64,000 bases of DNA, from the NCBI GenBank assembly GCA_021730285.1, contig CP082962.1, positions 1,860,001 to 1,924,000 on the forward strand, written 5' to 3'. The DNA comes from Desulfovibrio sp. JY (GTDB lineage: Bacteria > Desulfobacterota > Desulfovibrionia > Desulfovibrionales > Desulfovibrionaceae). Below, one piece after another: positions 52,133-61,443 of the stretch. Position 1 is the stretch's first letter; each line of letters opens with the position of its first letter. A program made the position numbers and the translations under genes. The notes beneath the pieces are model-generated. The model ran no database searches. It was not told where the DNA came from and saw only the letters and a program-made list of their open reading frames with translations.

Positions 52133-53050
52133 CTACTCCTCCCGTTTTTTGACGGCATGGCCGCCGAACTGGTTGCGCAGCGCCGCCAGGACCCGGTCCT
52201 GGAAGGAATTGTCCTGGCGCGAGCGGAACCGCTCGAAAAGCGCCATGGTGATGACCGGGGCGGACACGGCCGTTTCCACGGCGGCATTGACCGTCCAGCG
52301 ACCCTCGCCCGAGTCGTCCACATAGGGTTTCAGGGATTCCAGCCGGCGGTCTTCGGTAAAGGCGCGCTGGGCCAGTTCCAGAAGCCACGAGCGCACCACC
52401 GAGCCGTGGTTCCACAGGTCGCAGATGGCCGGGAAATCCAGGTCCTCGCCGAACTGCGAGGCGGCCAGGATCTCGAAGCCTTCGGCATAGGCCTGCATCA
52501 TGCCGTATTCGATGCCGTTGTGGACCATCTTGACGAAGTGTCCGGAGCCGATGGGGCCGGTGTGCAGGTTGCCGCCGGGACCGGTCAGCACGTCCAGGGC
52601 GGGCTTTATGGGGCCGACCACTTCGGGTTCGCCGCCGATCATGATGCAGTAGCCCTCGGCCAGGCCCCAGATGCCGCCGCTGACGCCGGCGTCGCAGTAG
52701 CGGATGCCCCTGTCTCCGGCGGCTTTGTGCCGGCGCAGGTCGTCGCGGTACATGGTGTTGCCGCCGTCGACGATGGTGTCGCCGGGGGAAAGCAGCGGCA
52801 GCAGTTCGTCCACGTGCTCGTCGGTGGGGCCGCCGGCCGGGAGCATGAGCCAGATCACACGCGGGGCGGGGAGCATTTTGACCAGTTCGGCCATGGTCTG
52901 GGCCGCCGCGGCGTTCTTGCCTTCCTCGGCCGCGAAATCCACGGCTTTTTGCACGGTGCGATTGTAGGCGACGATTTCGATGCCGCCGCGAACCAGCCGT
53001 CTGGCCATGTTGAGCCCCATGCGTCCAAGGCCGATCATGCCGATTTTCAT
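52133..53050 (-). CDS. gnd: 6-phosphogluconate dehydrogenase (short form)
   Basis: The ATG at 53050 overlaps the TVP38 stop (ATGA type). The 305-residue protein is of the short, YqeC/GndA class. It has MIGLGRMGLNMARRLV, VDGGNTMYRDDLRRH, and the catalytic segment GPIGSGHFVKMVHNGIEYGM with its Lys. It oxidises 6-phosphogluconate, probably with NAD, as other short forms do. Confidence 0.95.
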   Translation of the reverse strand: MKIGMIGLGRMGLNMARRLVRGGIEIVAYNRTVQKAVDFAAEEGKNAAAAQTMAELVKMLPAPRVIWLMLPAGGPTDEHVDELLPLLSPGDTIVDGGNTMYRDDLRRHKAAGDRGIRYCDAGVSGGIWGLAEGYCIMIGGEPEVVGPIKPALDVLTGPGGNLHTGPIGSGHFVKMVHNGIEYGMMQAYAEGFEILAASQFGEDLDFPAICDLWNHGSVVRSWLLELAQRAFTEDRRLESLKPYVDDSGEGRWTVNAAVETAVSAPVITMALFERFRSRQDNSFQDRVLAALRNQFGGHAVKKREE

Positions 53051-53778
53051 GGTGTTTCTCCGGGAGTGGTTGCGCCCTTGCGGGCCGTTTGCGCCCGCCG
53101 GGCGCGGGCGAAGGCGACGGCCTTTTTGGCCGCCAGGGGAAAGATGCCGAGCAGGGCAAAAGAGACCAGGAGCGTCGGCGAGAGAATGCCGGAAAGCGAC
53201 GTGAGCTTGCCGAGCTGGGTGCCGGCGTTGACGAAGACCGCCGTGCCCGGGAGCATGCCGAGCTGGGACACGACGTAGAAGGTACGTAGCGGCAGGGCGG
53301 TGAGCCCCATGGCCGCGTTGATGACGAAAAAGGGGAACAGGGGAATCAGGCGCAAGGTGAAAAGGTAAAATGCGCCTTCCTTGGCGATGCCGGCGTCGAT
53401 GGCGGCAACGCGGCCGCCGATGCGGCGCGTTATGGCCTCGCGGAAAAGAAAGCGGGCCAGGGCGCAGGCGACGGTCGCCCCGATGGTACTGGCGAAGGAA
53501 ACCACGATCAGGGTGGTCCAAAAGCCGAACAGCGCCCCGCCGGCCAGGGTCAGCACCGTGGCTCCGGGAAGGCTCAGGGCGGCGACCAGGACGTAGATCC
53601 CGAAATAGGCGGCCAGAAAGCGGGCCGGGGCGGCGGCGTAGGCCGTGCCCAGCGTTTCCCGCGAGGCCTTGAGGTTGTCGAGGGTCAGATGCCGCTCGAG
53701 CCCCAGGCCGAAAAAGACGGCGATGGCGGCCACGACCAGGACGACGAGGAAGAGCTTGCCAGCCGTTTTGGCGGTCAT
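53047..53778 (-). CDS. TVP38/TMEM64-family membrane protein
   Basis: The 243-residue protein has about five membrane segments and the SNARE-associated (VTT) domain with ALSLPGATVLTLAGGALFG and RLIPLFPFFVINAAMGL. The ATG overlaps the photolyase stop (ATGA). The family is linked to membrane lipid scrambling; the role here is unknown. Confidence 0.9.
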   Translation of the reverse strand: MTAKTAGKLFLVVLVVAAIAVFFGLGLERHLTLDNLKASRETLGTAYAAAPARFLAAYFGIYVLVAALSLPGATVLTLAGGALFGFWTTLIVVSFASTIGATVACALARFLFREAITRRIGGRVAAIDAGIAKEGAFYLFTLRLIPLFPFFVINAAMGLTALPLRTFYVVSQLGMLPGTAVFVNAGTQLGKLTSLSGILSPTLLVSFALLGIFPLAAKKAVAFARARRAQTARKGATTPGETP

Positions 53779-55136
53779 GCGGCGTTCTCCGGATAGCGGG
53801 CGATGTAGGCGTCCACATCGAATTTGCGACGGCAGCCGCGTTCGTTCATGTAGCGCACCTGGCCGTAGACCGGGCGGTTCGCCCAGGGGCGGTCGTGCAG
53901 CCCGCCAACGGACCAGAGCACCCCGACCACGCCATTGGGGTCGCGCCCGTCCAGAGCAAAGCGGTCGTTGAGATGCAGGGCCGTTTCCAGGGCCTCCCGG
54001 GGCGTTTGCGACCATTCCAGGATCTTTTTGGCCCAGTACATGCGCATATAGCCGTGGATGCGCCCCTCGCGCAAAAGCTGCCGCTCGGCCGCGTTCCAAA
54101 GCGCGCTGTGGGTGGCGGCGGCGGCAAAGGTCTCGCGGTCGTAGCAGTACGGCCGGGGATCGGCGGCATGGGCGGCCAGGGTCTTTTGGGCCCATTCGGG
54201 CAGGGCCTCGAAGCGGTCGTACTCGGGTTCGTAGAGGCAGAAGTTGTCGGCCAGTTCCCGGCGCACGACAAGTTCCTCCAAAAAGGCGTCCGCGCCGTCC
54301 TGGGCGCGCGAGCGGGCGTCAAGCGCGGCCAGGGCCGCCCGCTGGGGCGCGAGCTGGCCGAAGTGGAAATAGGGCGACAGGCCGGAAGTTGCCCCGGCGT
54401 TGGGATCGTTGCGGCGCGCGGCGTATATTTCCAGCCTGTCGTGGATGAAATCGTCCAGGACCTGTGTCGCGGCCGCGCTCCCGGGGATGATGGATGTAAC
54501 CGGCGGCACGGCCGGGTCGGCCTGGACAAAGGCGACGGCCGCCGCCCAGTCGACGGGCGCGAACCCGTCCAGGTTGCCGGCCGGAAATGTCGGCAGCTCG
54601 GGGAACGGTTCCAGGAAGTCGGGCAGCAGGCGATGGATTTTCGGGCGCAGGGTGGCGGCGGCGTATTCGCGCTTTTGCGAGGCGGCAAAGCAGGGCACCA
54701 CGTTGTGGGCGTCGACCTCGACCAGGGCGGCGGGTGAGGTCACGGCCACGGCCGCCCTCCAGACACGTTTGATGCGCAGCGGATCGAAATCCGTCACGCA
54801 GACGCCGACGTCCACGCTGTGCAAAAAAGCCGGCACCGTAAGGCCCGGTTCGCCCGTGAGCACGACGAGCGGTATGCCGTGGGCGCGCAGTGCCGCCTCT
54901 GTTTGGGCCAGCCCCGCCAGCATGAAGGCATAATGGCGGCTGGTCGCGCCGGGAAAGGCGGGGGCCAGGGCGAAGGCCACGACAAGCGGTGCGCCGGCCT
55001 CCCCGGCCAGGGACGCGGCGTGGAGCAGGGCCCAGTTGTCGACGGCGCGCTGATCGCGGCTCATCCAATAGACAACGGCCCCGGAACGTCCGGGCGGGCT
55101 TGCCAGGGAACGGATGCGGGCGGGATGGACCTGCAT
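53775..55136 (-). CDS. phrB: Class II CPD photolyase
   Basis: The ATG at 55136 is chosen (AAGGGG upstream) over a TTG ten codons earlier. The 453-residue protein matches class II DNA photolyases: YWMSRDQRAVDNWALLHA near the N-terminus, then GYMRMYWAKKILEW and LNDRFALDGRDPNGVVGVLW, with WANRPVYGQVRYMNERGC near the C-terminus. It repairs cyclobutane pyrimidine dimers using light and FAD. It is the first gene of the minus-strand run that continues into TVP38 and the pentose-phosphate genes. Confidence 0.9.
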   Translation of the reverse strand: MQVHPARIRSLASPPGRSGAVVYWMSRDQRAVDNWALLHAASLAGEAGAPLVVAFALAPAFPGATSRHYAFMLAGLAQTEAALRAHGIPLVVLTGEPGLTVPAFLHSVDVGVCVTDFDPLRIKRVWRAAVAVTSPAALVEVDAHNVVPCFAASQKREYAAATLRPKIHRLLPDFLEPFPELPTFPAGNLDGFAPVDWAAAVAFVQADPAVPPVTSIIPGSAAATQVLDDFIHDRLEIYAARRNDPNAGATSGLSPYFHFGQLAPQRAALAALDARSRAQDGADAFLEELVVRRELADNFCLYEPEYDRFEALPEWAQKTLAAHAADPRPYCYDRETFAAAATHSALWNAAERQLLREGRIHGYMRMYWAKKILEWSQTPREALETALHLNDRFALDGRDPNGVVGVLWSVGGLHDRPWANRPVYGQVRYMNERGCRRKFDVDAYIARYPENAA

Positions 55137-55296
55137 TTTCCCCTTGTAGGCCGTCGGGGGGATCAAGGCAAGCCGGCCGGCGAATGTCGATCAGCCTTGC
55201 TCCGTGATCGGTTTTTGCCGTAGGGTCACAAATGCACCCCCCGCCGCTCATGGAACGTCGACGGGCGGCATCACTGTAACCGGAGGGCATTTTTTT

Positions 55297-56361
55297 ATGG
55301 GTAACGGCATATCGTACCTGACGACCGTGGCCGTTTTGGCCGTGGCGCTGCTCCTTCTCGCTCCCCCCGGCGCGCGGGCCTGTTCCCGGGCAGTGTACCT
55401 CGGCAAGGACGGCATGGTCATCACCGGCCGGTCCATGGATTGGACGGAGGACATCAAATCCAATCTCTGGGCTTTTCCCCGAGGCATGGCCCGGGACGGC
55501 GCGGCCGGGCCGGACTCCGTGACCTGGACCTCGAAGTACGGCAGCGTCGTGGCGACGGGCTACGACGTCGGCACCGCCGACGGCATGAACGAAAAGGGGC
55601 TGGCGGCCAATGTGCTCTATCTGTCCGAGGCGGATTACGGCACGCCGGTCAAGGGGAAAAAGCGCCTCAACGTCATGGCCTGGGCCCAGTATGCGCTGGA
55701 CAATTTCGCCACCGTGGCCGAGGCGGTCAAGGCGCTGGCCCCGGAGCCCTTCGTCATCGTTGCCCCGGCGCTGCCCAACGGCGCTGCGTCGGCCCTGCAC
55801 CTGTCGCTGTCCGACGCCAGCGGTGATTCGGCCATCTTCGAATACGTGGGCGGCAAGCTGGTCATCCACCACGGCCGGCAGTACCAGGTGATGACCAACT
55901 CCCCGATCTTCAGCCAGCAACTGGCGCTCGATACCTACTGGAACACCGTGGGCGGCCAGGCTTTTCTGCCGGGCACGGCCCGGGCGTCGGACCGTTTCGT
56001 GCGCGCTTCCTACTTTCTGGGCCTGCTTCCCCAAACGGCCGACGCGCACGAGGCCCTGGCCGGCATTGTCGGCGTGATGCGCGCCGTGTCCGTGCCGCGC
56101 GGGGTTTCGAGCCCGGGACAGCCCAACATCGCCCCCACCCTGTGGCGCACCTTCAGCGACCAGAAGGACCTGACCTACTATTTCGACAGCGCCACCAGCC
56201 CCTCGATTTTCTGGGTCAAGCTGGGCGATCTGGATCTCACCAAGGGAGCGCCGGTCAGGAAGCTGACCCTGACGGGCGGGGAAATCTACTCCGGGAACAC
56301 GGCGGACAAGTTCGTTCCCGCCGCCCCTTTCGTCTTCCTGCCGTACACGCCCAAGCAATAG
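55297..56361 (+). CDS. Secreted choloylglycine-hydrolase-family (Ntn) amidase
   Basis: The ATG at 55297 has GGAGG ten bases upstream. The 354-residue protein has a signal peptide that ends ARA, and the mature form would start with CSRAVYLGKDGMVITGRSMDW. That places the Cys nucleophile at the new N-terminus, as Ntn hydrolases require. Further motifs are DGMNEKGLAANVLYL, YDVGTADG and TNSPIFSQQL. The family includes bile-salt hydrolase and penicillin V acylase; in an environmental anaerobe an acyl-homoserine-lactone or N-acyl amino acid substrate is equally possible. Confidence 0.85.
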   Translation: MGNGISYLTTVAVLAVALLLLAPPGARACSRAVYLGKDGMVITGRSMDWTEDIKSNLWAFPRGMARDGAAGPDSVTWTSKYGSVVATGYDVGTADGMNEKGLAANVLYLSEADYGTPVKGKKRLNVMAWAQYALDNFATVAEAVKALAPEPFVIVAPALPNGAASALHLSLSDASGDSAIFEYVGGKLVIHHGRQYQVMTNSPIFSQQLALDTYWNTVGGQAFLPGTARASDRFVRASYFLGLLPQTADAHEALAGIVGVMRAVSVPRGVSSPGQPNIAPTLWRTFSDQKDLTYYFDSATSPSIFWVKLGDLDLTKGAPVRKLTLTGGEIYSGNTADKFVPAAPFVFLPYTPKQ

Positions 56362-56379
56362 AAGGGGCTGAAAACGGAA

Positions 56380-56419
56380 CCGGGGGGAAACCTTTCTTGC
56401 AGAAAGGTTCTCCCCCCGG
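56380..56419 (+). repeat. Palindromic repeat, copy 6 (terminator-like)
   Basis: CCGGGGGGAAACCTTTC and GAAAGGTTCTCCCCCCGG form the stem, 18 bp after the amidase stop. The right flank ACCCCCTTTCCAAAGA is shared with copies 3 and 4. Confidence 0.85.
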
Positions 56420-56486
56420 ACCCCCTTTCCAAAGATCTTTCACGGTTACAACTGGTCACCGTTAAAAGTTTTGGGGAGGGGAGAGC

Positions 56487-56528
56487 GCGAGAGGGGAACC
56501 CTTTTTTCAAAAAGGGTTCCCCTCTCGC
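56487..56528 (-). repeat. Palindromic repeat, copy 7 (terminator-like)
   Basis: GCGAGAGGGGAACCCTTTTT and AAAAAGGGTTCCCCTCTCGC form a perfect 20-bp stem, 21 bp beyond the mazG stop. It faces copy 6 as copy 5 faces copy 4. Confidence 0.85.
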
Positions 56529-56549
56529 ACTTTCCTATCTCTTCCCTCT

Positions 56550-57335
56550 CTACCCTTTCTTCACTTCATCCCACAGGGCGTTTTTGGCGGGCATGTCCAG
56601 GCTGTCGAGGTCGAGGCCCCGCGCTTTGGCCAGGGCTTCCATGGCCTTGTAGCGTGTGAGGAACTTGTTGTTGGCCATGTCCAGGCAGCTGTTGGCCTTA
56701 AGGCCCAGCCGGCGGCCGTATTCGGCCAGGGAAAAGAGGTAATCGCCGAATTCCTCGGCCATGGCTTCGGCGTCGCCCGAGGCCACGGCGGCGTCGAATT
56801 CGGCTTTCTCCGCGTCGAGGCTTTGGCGCATGGCCGCGTCGGAGTCCCAGGTGAAGCCGGACCGGGCGGCCTTGGAGTGGATGCGGTAGGCCTTCAAAAG
56901 CGGCGGCAGGCCCTTGGGCAGGGTGGCGAAGACGCCCTGGTGGTCCTTGTCCTTTTCGGTGCGCTTGATGCGTTCCCAGTTTTTGAGCAGCTCTTCGCGG
57001 GTTTCCACCTTCACGTCGCCGAACACGTGGGGATGGCGGCGCACCATCTTGTCCGAGGCGACCGTCAAGGCGTCGGCCAGGGTGAAGTCGCCGCGCTTGG
57101 CGGACAGCGTGGCGATGAAAAGCAGCAGGAACAGGACGTCGCCGAGTTCCTCGGCCGTGCCGGCCGGGTCGTCCGCGCGGATGCAGTCCACCAGTTCGAA
57201 CGCTTCCTCGATGACGTAATCGCACAGGCTGCGGGGGGTCTGGGTCTTGTCCCAGGGGCAGCCGTCCGGGGCGAGCAGGGCGTCGAGCACGCCTTGCAAG
57301 CGGGCCAGGGCTTCGGCCGTGGTGTTTGCACTCAT
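56550..57335 (-). CDS. mazG: Nucleoside triphosphate pyrophosphohydrolase MazG
   Basis: The 261-residue protein has two MazG repeats. The first has CPWDKTQTPRSL, EEAFELVD and EELGDVLF; the second is near the C-terminus with AEEFGDYLFSLAEYGR. The glutamates of EExxE and ExxD bind magnesium. It hydrolyses (d)NTPs to monophosphates and can lower ppGpp. The ATG overlaps the CvpA-family stop (ATGA). Confidence 0.95.
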   Translation of the reverse strand: MSANTTAEALARLQGVLDALLAPDGCPWDKTQTPRSLCDYVIEEAFELVDCIRADDPAGTAEELGDVLFLLLFIATLSAKRGDFTLADALTVASDKMVRRHPHVFGDVKVETREELLKNWERIKRTEKDKDHQGVFATLPKGLPPLLKAYRIHSKAARSGFTWDSDAAMRQSLDAEKAEFDAAVASGDAEAMAEEFGDYLFSLAEYGRRLGLKANSCLDMANNKFLTRYKAMEALAKARGLDLDSLDMPAKNALWDEVKKG

Positions 57336-58129
57336 GGTTTCTTCTCTGTTGCTGCGGCGTGCTGGGCCGCTTTGGCATGGGATGTCGTCTTGGCCGCCGT
57401 TTCCTGGGCGGGCGTGGCGGTCTTTTTATGCCGCGACGTTTTCTTTTCCGTGTCGTCGGCTTTTTTCTCGGGCTGGGCCTTGGGCTTTTCCCCGTGTTTT
57501 TTTTCGGGGGCCTCTTTGGGCTTTTCGGCCGGCTTCTTTTCGGGTTCGGGCGGTTTTTTCGCGGTCGGCGCCTTGTCCGGTTCACTCTTTTTTTTCACGA
57601 CGGCGGGCGTCACTGTGGCGGCCGCGTCCTTTTTGCCGAGGTGGCGCAGCTTTTCGTTGAGGTCCGGCGGGATGTAGCGGGCGAGCTTGACGCTGACCTT
57701 TTCCAGCTGGGGCACCAGGAGCGACCCTTTGAGGAAATCCGGATGCGGCGCGGCCAGGTGGATGAGAAACAGCAGCACTGCGGTCAGCACCACGCCCTTG
57801 GCCAGGCCGAAGGCGCCGCCGAAAAGCCTGTCCGCCCACTGGGTCGTGGTCACCTTGACCATGCCGGAGATGCCGAGCGCCAGGAACCAGACCCCGAGCA
57901 GGGTGGCGGTGAAAAGGATGATGTAGGCGGCGGTGCCGGCGTAATTGCCGGAGATGAAACCGGTCAGGTGCGGGGCCAGGGCCTTGTGGTAGGCGCCGGC
58001 GCAGTAGAAGCCCAGCACGATGGCGGCCAGCGATCCGGCTTCCTTGACCAGACCGCGCATGTAGCCCCGGATGCTGAAGAAGAGCCAGATTATGGCGAGA
58101 AGCAGGTCGGCGATATTGAGCGTCGGCAT
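57332..58129 (-). CDS. CvpA-family membrane protein with long Lys/Pro-rich tail
   Basis: The ATG at 58129 gives a 265-residue protein. Residues 1-155 have four membrane segments and match CvpA (NIADLLLAIIWLFFSIRGYMRGLVKE). The last 110 residues are a highly charged tail of Lys, Glu, Pro and Ala (repeats such as KKPPEPEKKPAEK), far longer than in E. coli CvpA. The role of the family is unclear; it is linked to colicin V export and envelope stress. It is coupled to mazG. Confidence 0.85.
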   Translation of the reverse strand: MPTLNIADLLLAIIWLFFSIRGYMRGLVKEAGSLAAIVLGFYCAGAYHKALAPHLTGFISGNYAGTAAYIILFTATLLGVWFLALGISGMVKVTTTQWADRLFGGAFGLAKGVVLTAVLLFLIHLAAPHPDFLKGSLLVPQLEKVSVKLARYIPPDLNEKLRHLGKKDAAATVTPAVVKKKSEPDKAPTAKKPPEPEKKPAEKPKEAPEKKHGEKPKAQPEKKADDTEKKTSRHKKTATPAQETAAKTTSHAKAAQHAAATEKKP

Positions 58130-58286
58130 GAAATCCCGGGAGGTTAGCGGTTGCCGCGCCACCATGCGCACCCGCCTCTTAGCAAATGCCCCTTCAAAAA
58201 CCAAGCGCGCCGGCAGGGATCGTCCCACGAGCTTGTCCGGGCGCGCCGAAGCAGGTAGAGAAAGGCAACCCGGAAAGGATGCGTGT

Positions 58287-59405
58287 ATGGAAGAGTCCCT
58301 GCTCCCCCTTGGTATAGACGCTTTCCTGGCCAAGCGCGTGCTCGGCCAGAAAGACCTGCTTACGCGCATCAGCGTATCGCTTTACAAGCACATCCACGGC
58401 CTGCCCGCGCCGAACGTCCTGCTCGTCGGCAACTCCGGCACGGGCAAGACCACGCTGATGCAGGCCATCGCCGCTTTTTACGAGGCCCACGACTCGCTGG
58501 CCAAACTGCGGGTCATGATCGTGATAAACGCCAACACGCTCGCCGCCGAGGTGGTGGGCGAGGATCGCACGACACGGCTTTTCAACAAGCTGGAGGCGCG
58601 GGCCAGGGTGCTTTTCGGCGCGCATCTCACGGCGGCCGAACTGAAGGAATACCTGGAAAACGCCACGGTGTGCGTGGACGAGGTGGACAAGATTTCCGGG
58701 CGCATCTCGGGCAAGTCCAACGTTTCGGGCATCGCCACCCAGTATGCGCTTTTGACCATGCTCGAAGGCGAACAGTTCCTCTACCGGGCCAAGGTCATGG
58801 AGGACGGGCGCGAGACGGAGGTCGACCTGGCCCTGGATACGGGCCGGCTGCTTTTCATCTGCGGCGGGGCCTTTGAGGAGCTTTACGACCAGGTCTACGG
58901 CTGCCTGGTCAACCGGCGCGACGACAGGCGGCTCAAGGAGGTCTCCGAGGTGGAGCGCCGGGCCGACGGAACGGTTTCGGTGCGCACGGTGACCCGGTTC
59001 AAGTTGTGCGACTACCTGCGCCTGGCCGATCTTTTCACCTACGGCATGATGCCGCAGTTCATTTCCCGCTTCGGCTCCATCGCCGTGCTCGATGACCTGG
59101 GCAAGGAGGAGTTGCGCCGGATATTTCTCGAATCCGCCAATTCGCCGTTGCGCCTGACCATGGAGTACTTCCGGTACATGGGCATCCGGTTGGCTGTGAC
59201 GGAGGGGGCGGTGGACGCCATTGCCGAGGCGGCGGTCAAGAACAGCCGTATCGGCGCCCGGGCCCTGCGCGAGATATTCAACGGCCTGATCGCGCCCCAC
59301 GAGTTCGATCCGTTCCACTCGCCGCGTTTCGCCCAAACCGAGTCCGGACCGACCCTGACCATCGACCAGGAAACGGTCACGCAGTACCTGTGCCGGATGG
59401 ATTAG
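58287..59405 (+). CDS. ClpX-like AAA+ ATPase without zinc-binding domain
   Basis: The ATG at 58287 has GGAAAGGA upstream; the longer frame is a shadow. The 372-residue protein aligns with the ATPase core of ClpX: Walker A GNSGTGKTT, Walker B VCVDEVDK, sensor region RLLFICGGAF, and the C-terminal helical domain (IAEAAVKNSRIGARALREIF). The zinc finger of ClpX is missing and I do not see the IGF loop that docks ClpP, so it may act as a chaperone without protease. No clpP gene is adjacent. Confidence 0.85.
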   Translation: MEESLLPLGIDAFLAKRVLGQKDLLTRISVSLYKHIHGLPAPNVLLVGNSGTGKTTLMQAIAAFYEAHDSLAKLRVMIVINANTLAAEVVGEDRTTRLFNKLEARARVLFGAHLTAAELKEYLENATVCVDEVDKISGRISGKSNVSGIATQYALLTMLEGEQFLYRAKVMEDGRETEVDLALDTGRLLFICGGAFEELYDQVYGCLVNRRDDRRLKEVSEVERRADGTVSVRTVTRFKLCDYLRLADLFTYGMMPQFISRFGSIAVLDDLGKEELRRIFLESANSPLRLTMEYFRYMGIRLAVTEGAVDAIAEAAVKNSRIGARALREIFNGLIAPHEFDPFHSPRFAQTESGPTLTIDQETVTQYLCRMD

Positions 59406-59433
59406 GGCGCGGAACCGGGGATGCCCCGGGGCG

Positions 59434-60567
59434 CTAAGCCGGCGGGCGCAGCCGGACCATGACGTCCGTGCCCACGCGTTCCATACTGGTGAAGCGCAGC
59501 TGCGTCGCATCCGCCATGCGGGCAACGGTCAGCCCGGAAAATCCGGGCACGGCCGCCGCATCGCCAAGCACCTTGGGCGCGTAGAAAATCACCAGTTCGT
59601 CGGCCAGCCCCTGGCCCAGCAGGCTGGCGGCCAGTTCCCCGCCGCCTTCGCACAGCAGCGCGAAGACGCGAGCCTCCTGGCGCAACCTAGCCAGCCCCGC
59701 CGCCAGACCGAGCCCGCCGCCGTTCGTCGCCTTGGGCAGTCCCCACACCCGCACCCCGGCCTTTTCCAGTTGCGTGGCAACAGGCGACGCGGCCGCCTTG
59801 GCGTCGGTCAGGAAAACGAGCCGGGTCGGACGCTCCTTGAGCAACGCCAGCCGCGCGTCCGCCGCCGGCAACTGCCGCGTCACCACCACGCCGAGAGGCT
59901 GGGGATTGTGGGCCAGCGGGTGATTCTCCGCCAAGCGGTGGGTCAGCCGGGGATTGTCGGCGCGCAGCGTGCCGCCGCCGACCATCACGGCCGAGGACGC
60001 TGCGCGCATGACGTGGACGCGCTCCCGGGATGCTTCGCAGCTTACCCAGGCGGCGTCGCCGGTGCGGGTGGCGATGCGGCCGTCCAGGGTCATGGCCAGC
60101 TTCACCGTCACGTAGGGGCGCCCCAGGGTCTGCCAGGTGATGAAATCGGCCACGGCCTCGCGGCATTGGGATTCGAGCACGCCGACCGTGACTTCCACCC
60201 CTTCCTGGCGCAGCAGCGCTGTCCCGCCGCCGGCCACGGGATTGGGGTCCAGGCAGCCGACGACCACGCGGGCGACGCCCGCGTCCAAAAGCGTTCGCGA
60301 GCACGGCGGGGTCTTGCCGAAATGGTTGCATGGCTCGAGGGTCACGTACATGGTGCAGCCGGCCGGCGAGACGCCTTTTCTCTCGGCGTCGTGCAGGCAT
60401 TCCACTTCGGCATGGGGCCCGCCGAACACCTTGTGCCAGCCTTCGGCCACGATGGCCCCGTCTTTGACCAGCACCGCGCCGACCCGGGGATTGGGCATGA
60501 CGTATCCCCGGCCGCGCTCGGCCAGTTCCAGGGCCCGGGCCATGAAATCCGCATCAACAGGGGCCAT
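59434..60567 (-). CDS. ribD: Riboflavin biosynthesis deaminase/reductase
   Basis: The 377-residue protein has an N-terminal deaminase with zinc ligands GPHAEVECL and [13 protein letters not shown] and a C-terminal reductase ([26 protein letters not shown]). It carries out two successive steps of riboflavin synthesis. The ATG overlaps the end of the dCMP deaminase gene by 14 bp and has GGAGG upstream. Neighbouring rib genes are not in the window. Confidence 0.95.
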   Translation of the reverse strand: MAPVDADFMARALELAERGRGYVMPNPRVGAVLVKDGAIVAEGWHKVFGGPHAEVECLHDAERKGVSPAGCTMYVTLEPCNHFGKTPPCSRTLLDAGVARVVVGCLDPNPVAGGGTALLRQEGVEVTVGVLESQCREAVADFITWQTLGRPYVTVKLAMTLDGRIATRTGDAAWVSCEASRERVHVMRAASSAVMVGGGTLRADNPRLTHRLAENHPLAHNPQPLGVVVTRQLPAADARLALLKERPTRLVFLTDAKAAASPVATQLEKAGVRVWGLPKATNGGGLGLAAGLARLRQEARVFALLCEGGGELAASLLGQGLADELVIFYAPKVLGDAAAVPGFSGLTVARMADATQLRFTSMERVGTDVMVRLRPPA

Positions 60568-61018
60568 AATCGCCCTCCAGTACTTCGAAGCCGATGCCGG
60601 CCTCGGCGATCATCTTGGCCGAGAGCGGATCGGGATAACCCTGGCTGAAATAGATGTGGTTGATCTGGCAGTTGATCAGCATCTTGGTGCAGATCAGGCA
60701 CGGCTGGGTGGTGCAGTAGATGTCCGCGCCGGCGATGGGCACGCCGTGCAGGGCGCATTGGATGATGACGTTTTGCTCGGCGTGCAGGCCCCGGCACAGT
60801 TCGTGGCGTTCGCCCGAGGGGATGCCCATCTGTTCGCGCAGGCAGCCGATATCCAGGCAGTGGGCGGTGCCGGACGGCGAACCGTTGTAGCCCGTGGCCA
60901 GGATGCGACGGTCCCTGACGGCCACGGCGCCGACCTTGCGGCGCAGGCAGGTGCTGCGCTCGGCCACGAGATAGGCGATGCGCATGAAATATGCCGGCCA
61001 GGGCAGGCGATTATCCAT
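60554..61018 (-). CDS. dCMP deaminase-family protein
   Basis: The 154-residue protein has the zinc-dependent cytidine/deoxycytidylate deaminase motifs HAEQN and CTTQPCLIC, with the ComEB-like insert ([20 protein letters not shown]). It makes dUMP from dCMP for thymidylate synthesis. It overlaps ribD; both have the same deaminase fold, so the pair may be linked by expression rather than function. Confidence 0.9.
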   Translation of the reverse strand: MDNRLPWPAYFMRIAYLVAERSTCLRRKVGAVAVRDRRILATGYNGSPSGTAHCLDIGCLREQMGIPSGERHELCRGLHAEQNVIIQCALHGVPIAGADIYCTTQPCLICTKMLINCQINHIYFSQGYPDPLSAKMIAEAGIGFEVLEGDYGPC

Positions 61019-61052
61019 GGTGGTGACTCCGTGGGGGGGCGGGGAAGCGGAA

Positions 61053-61098
61053 CCGGGGGAGGGAACCCCTTTTTGGAAAAAGGGGTTCCCTCCCCCGG
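61053..61098. repeat. Palindromic repeat, copy 8 (upstream of a gene)
   Basis: CCGGGGGAGGGAACCCCTTTTT and AAAAAGGGGTTCCCTCCCCCGG pair perfectly around GG. The stem is almost identical to copy 1. It lies 35 bp upstream of the dCMP deaminase start, where no terminator would be expected. The following 61099-61443 is AT-rich; besides promoter signals I see no gene. Confidence 0.85.
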
Positions 61099-61393
61099 AC
61101 CCCCACCCTCCCGAAAAACTTCAAAAGGGGATGACGGGTCAGAGTGGACCAAGGCGGGGGGAGGCGTCAAGACGGAGGCGTATGGGGAAGGTGTATTTCA
61201 TAGCGTATATGTATATTTTTGTGTGAACCGTTTTATTTCTGGAGAAATGACTGTTGCACATTGCCTGATGTATTGTCTCTTGAGCATTCATCCGCATAAA
61301 AAAGCGACAGGTGTGGTGACTTTGGTGTATAAATTTTAAGCATATTGTTTTGTCTAACCTTTTAAATTGGCGTATATACTGGATGATATTTTG

Positions 61394-61409
61394 TGGCATC
61401 GCTTTTGCT
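61394..61409 (+). promoter_or_regulatory. Sigma-54 (-24/-12) promoter
   Basis: TGGCATC-GCTT-TTGCT has exact GG-N10-GC spacing and matches TGGCACG-N4-TTGC(A/T) except for two bases. It lies 35 bp upstream of the ATG at 61444. A sigma-70-like pair TTGTCT/TATATA (61350-61378, 17-bp spacer) lies just before it as an alternative. Confidence 0.65.
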
Positions 61410-61443
61410 TTCCCATCATGCAAATCAGACAAAGGGGATTGGG

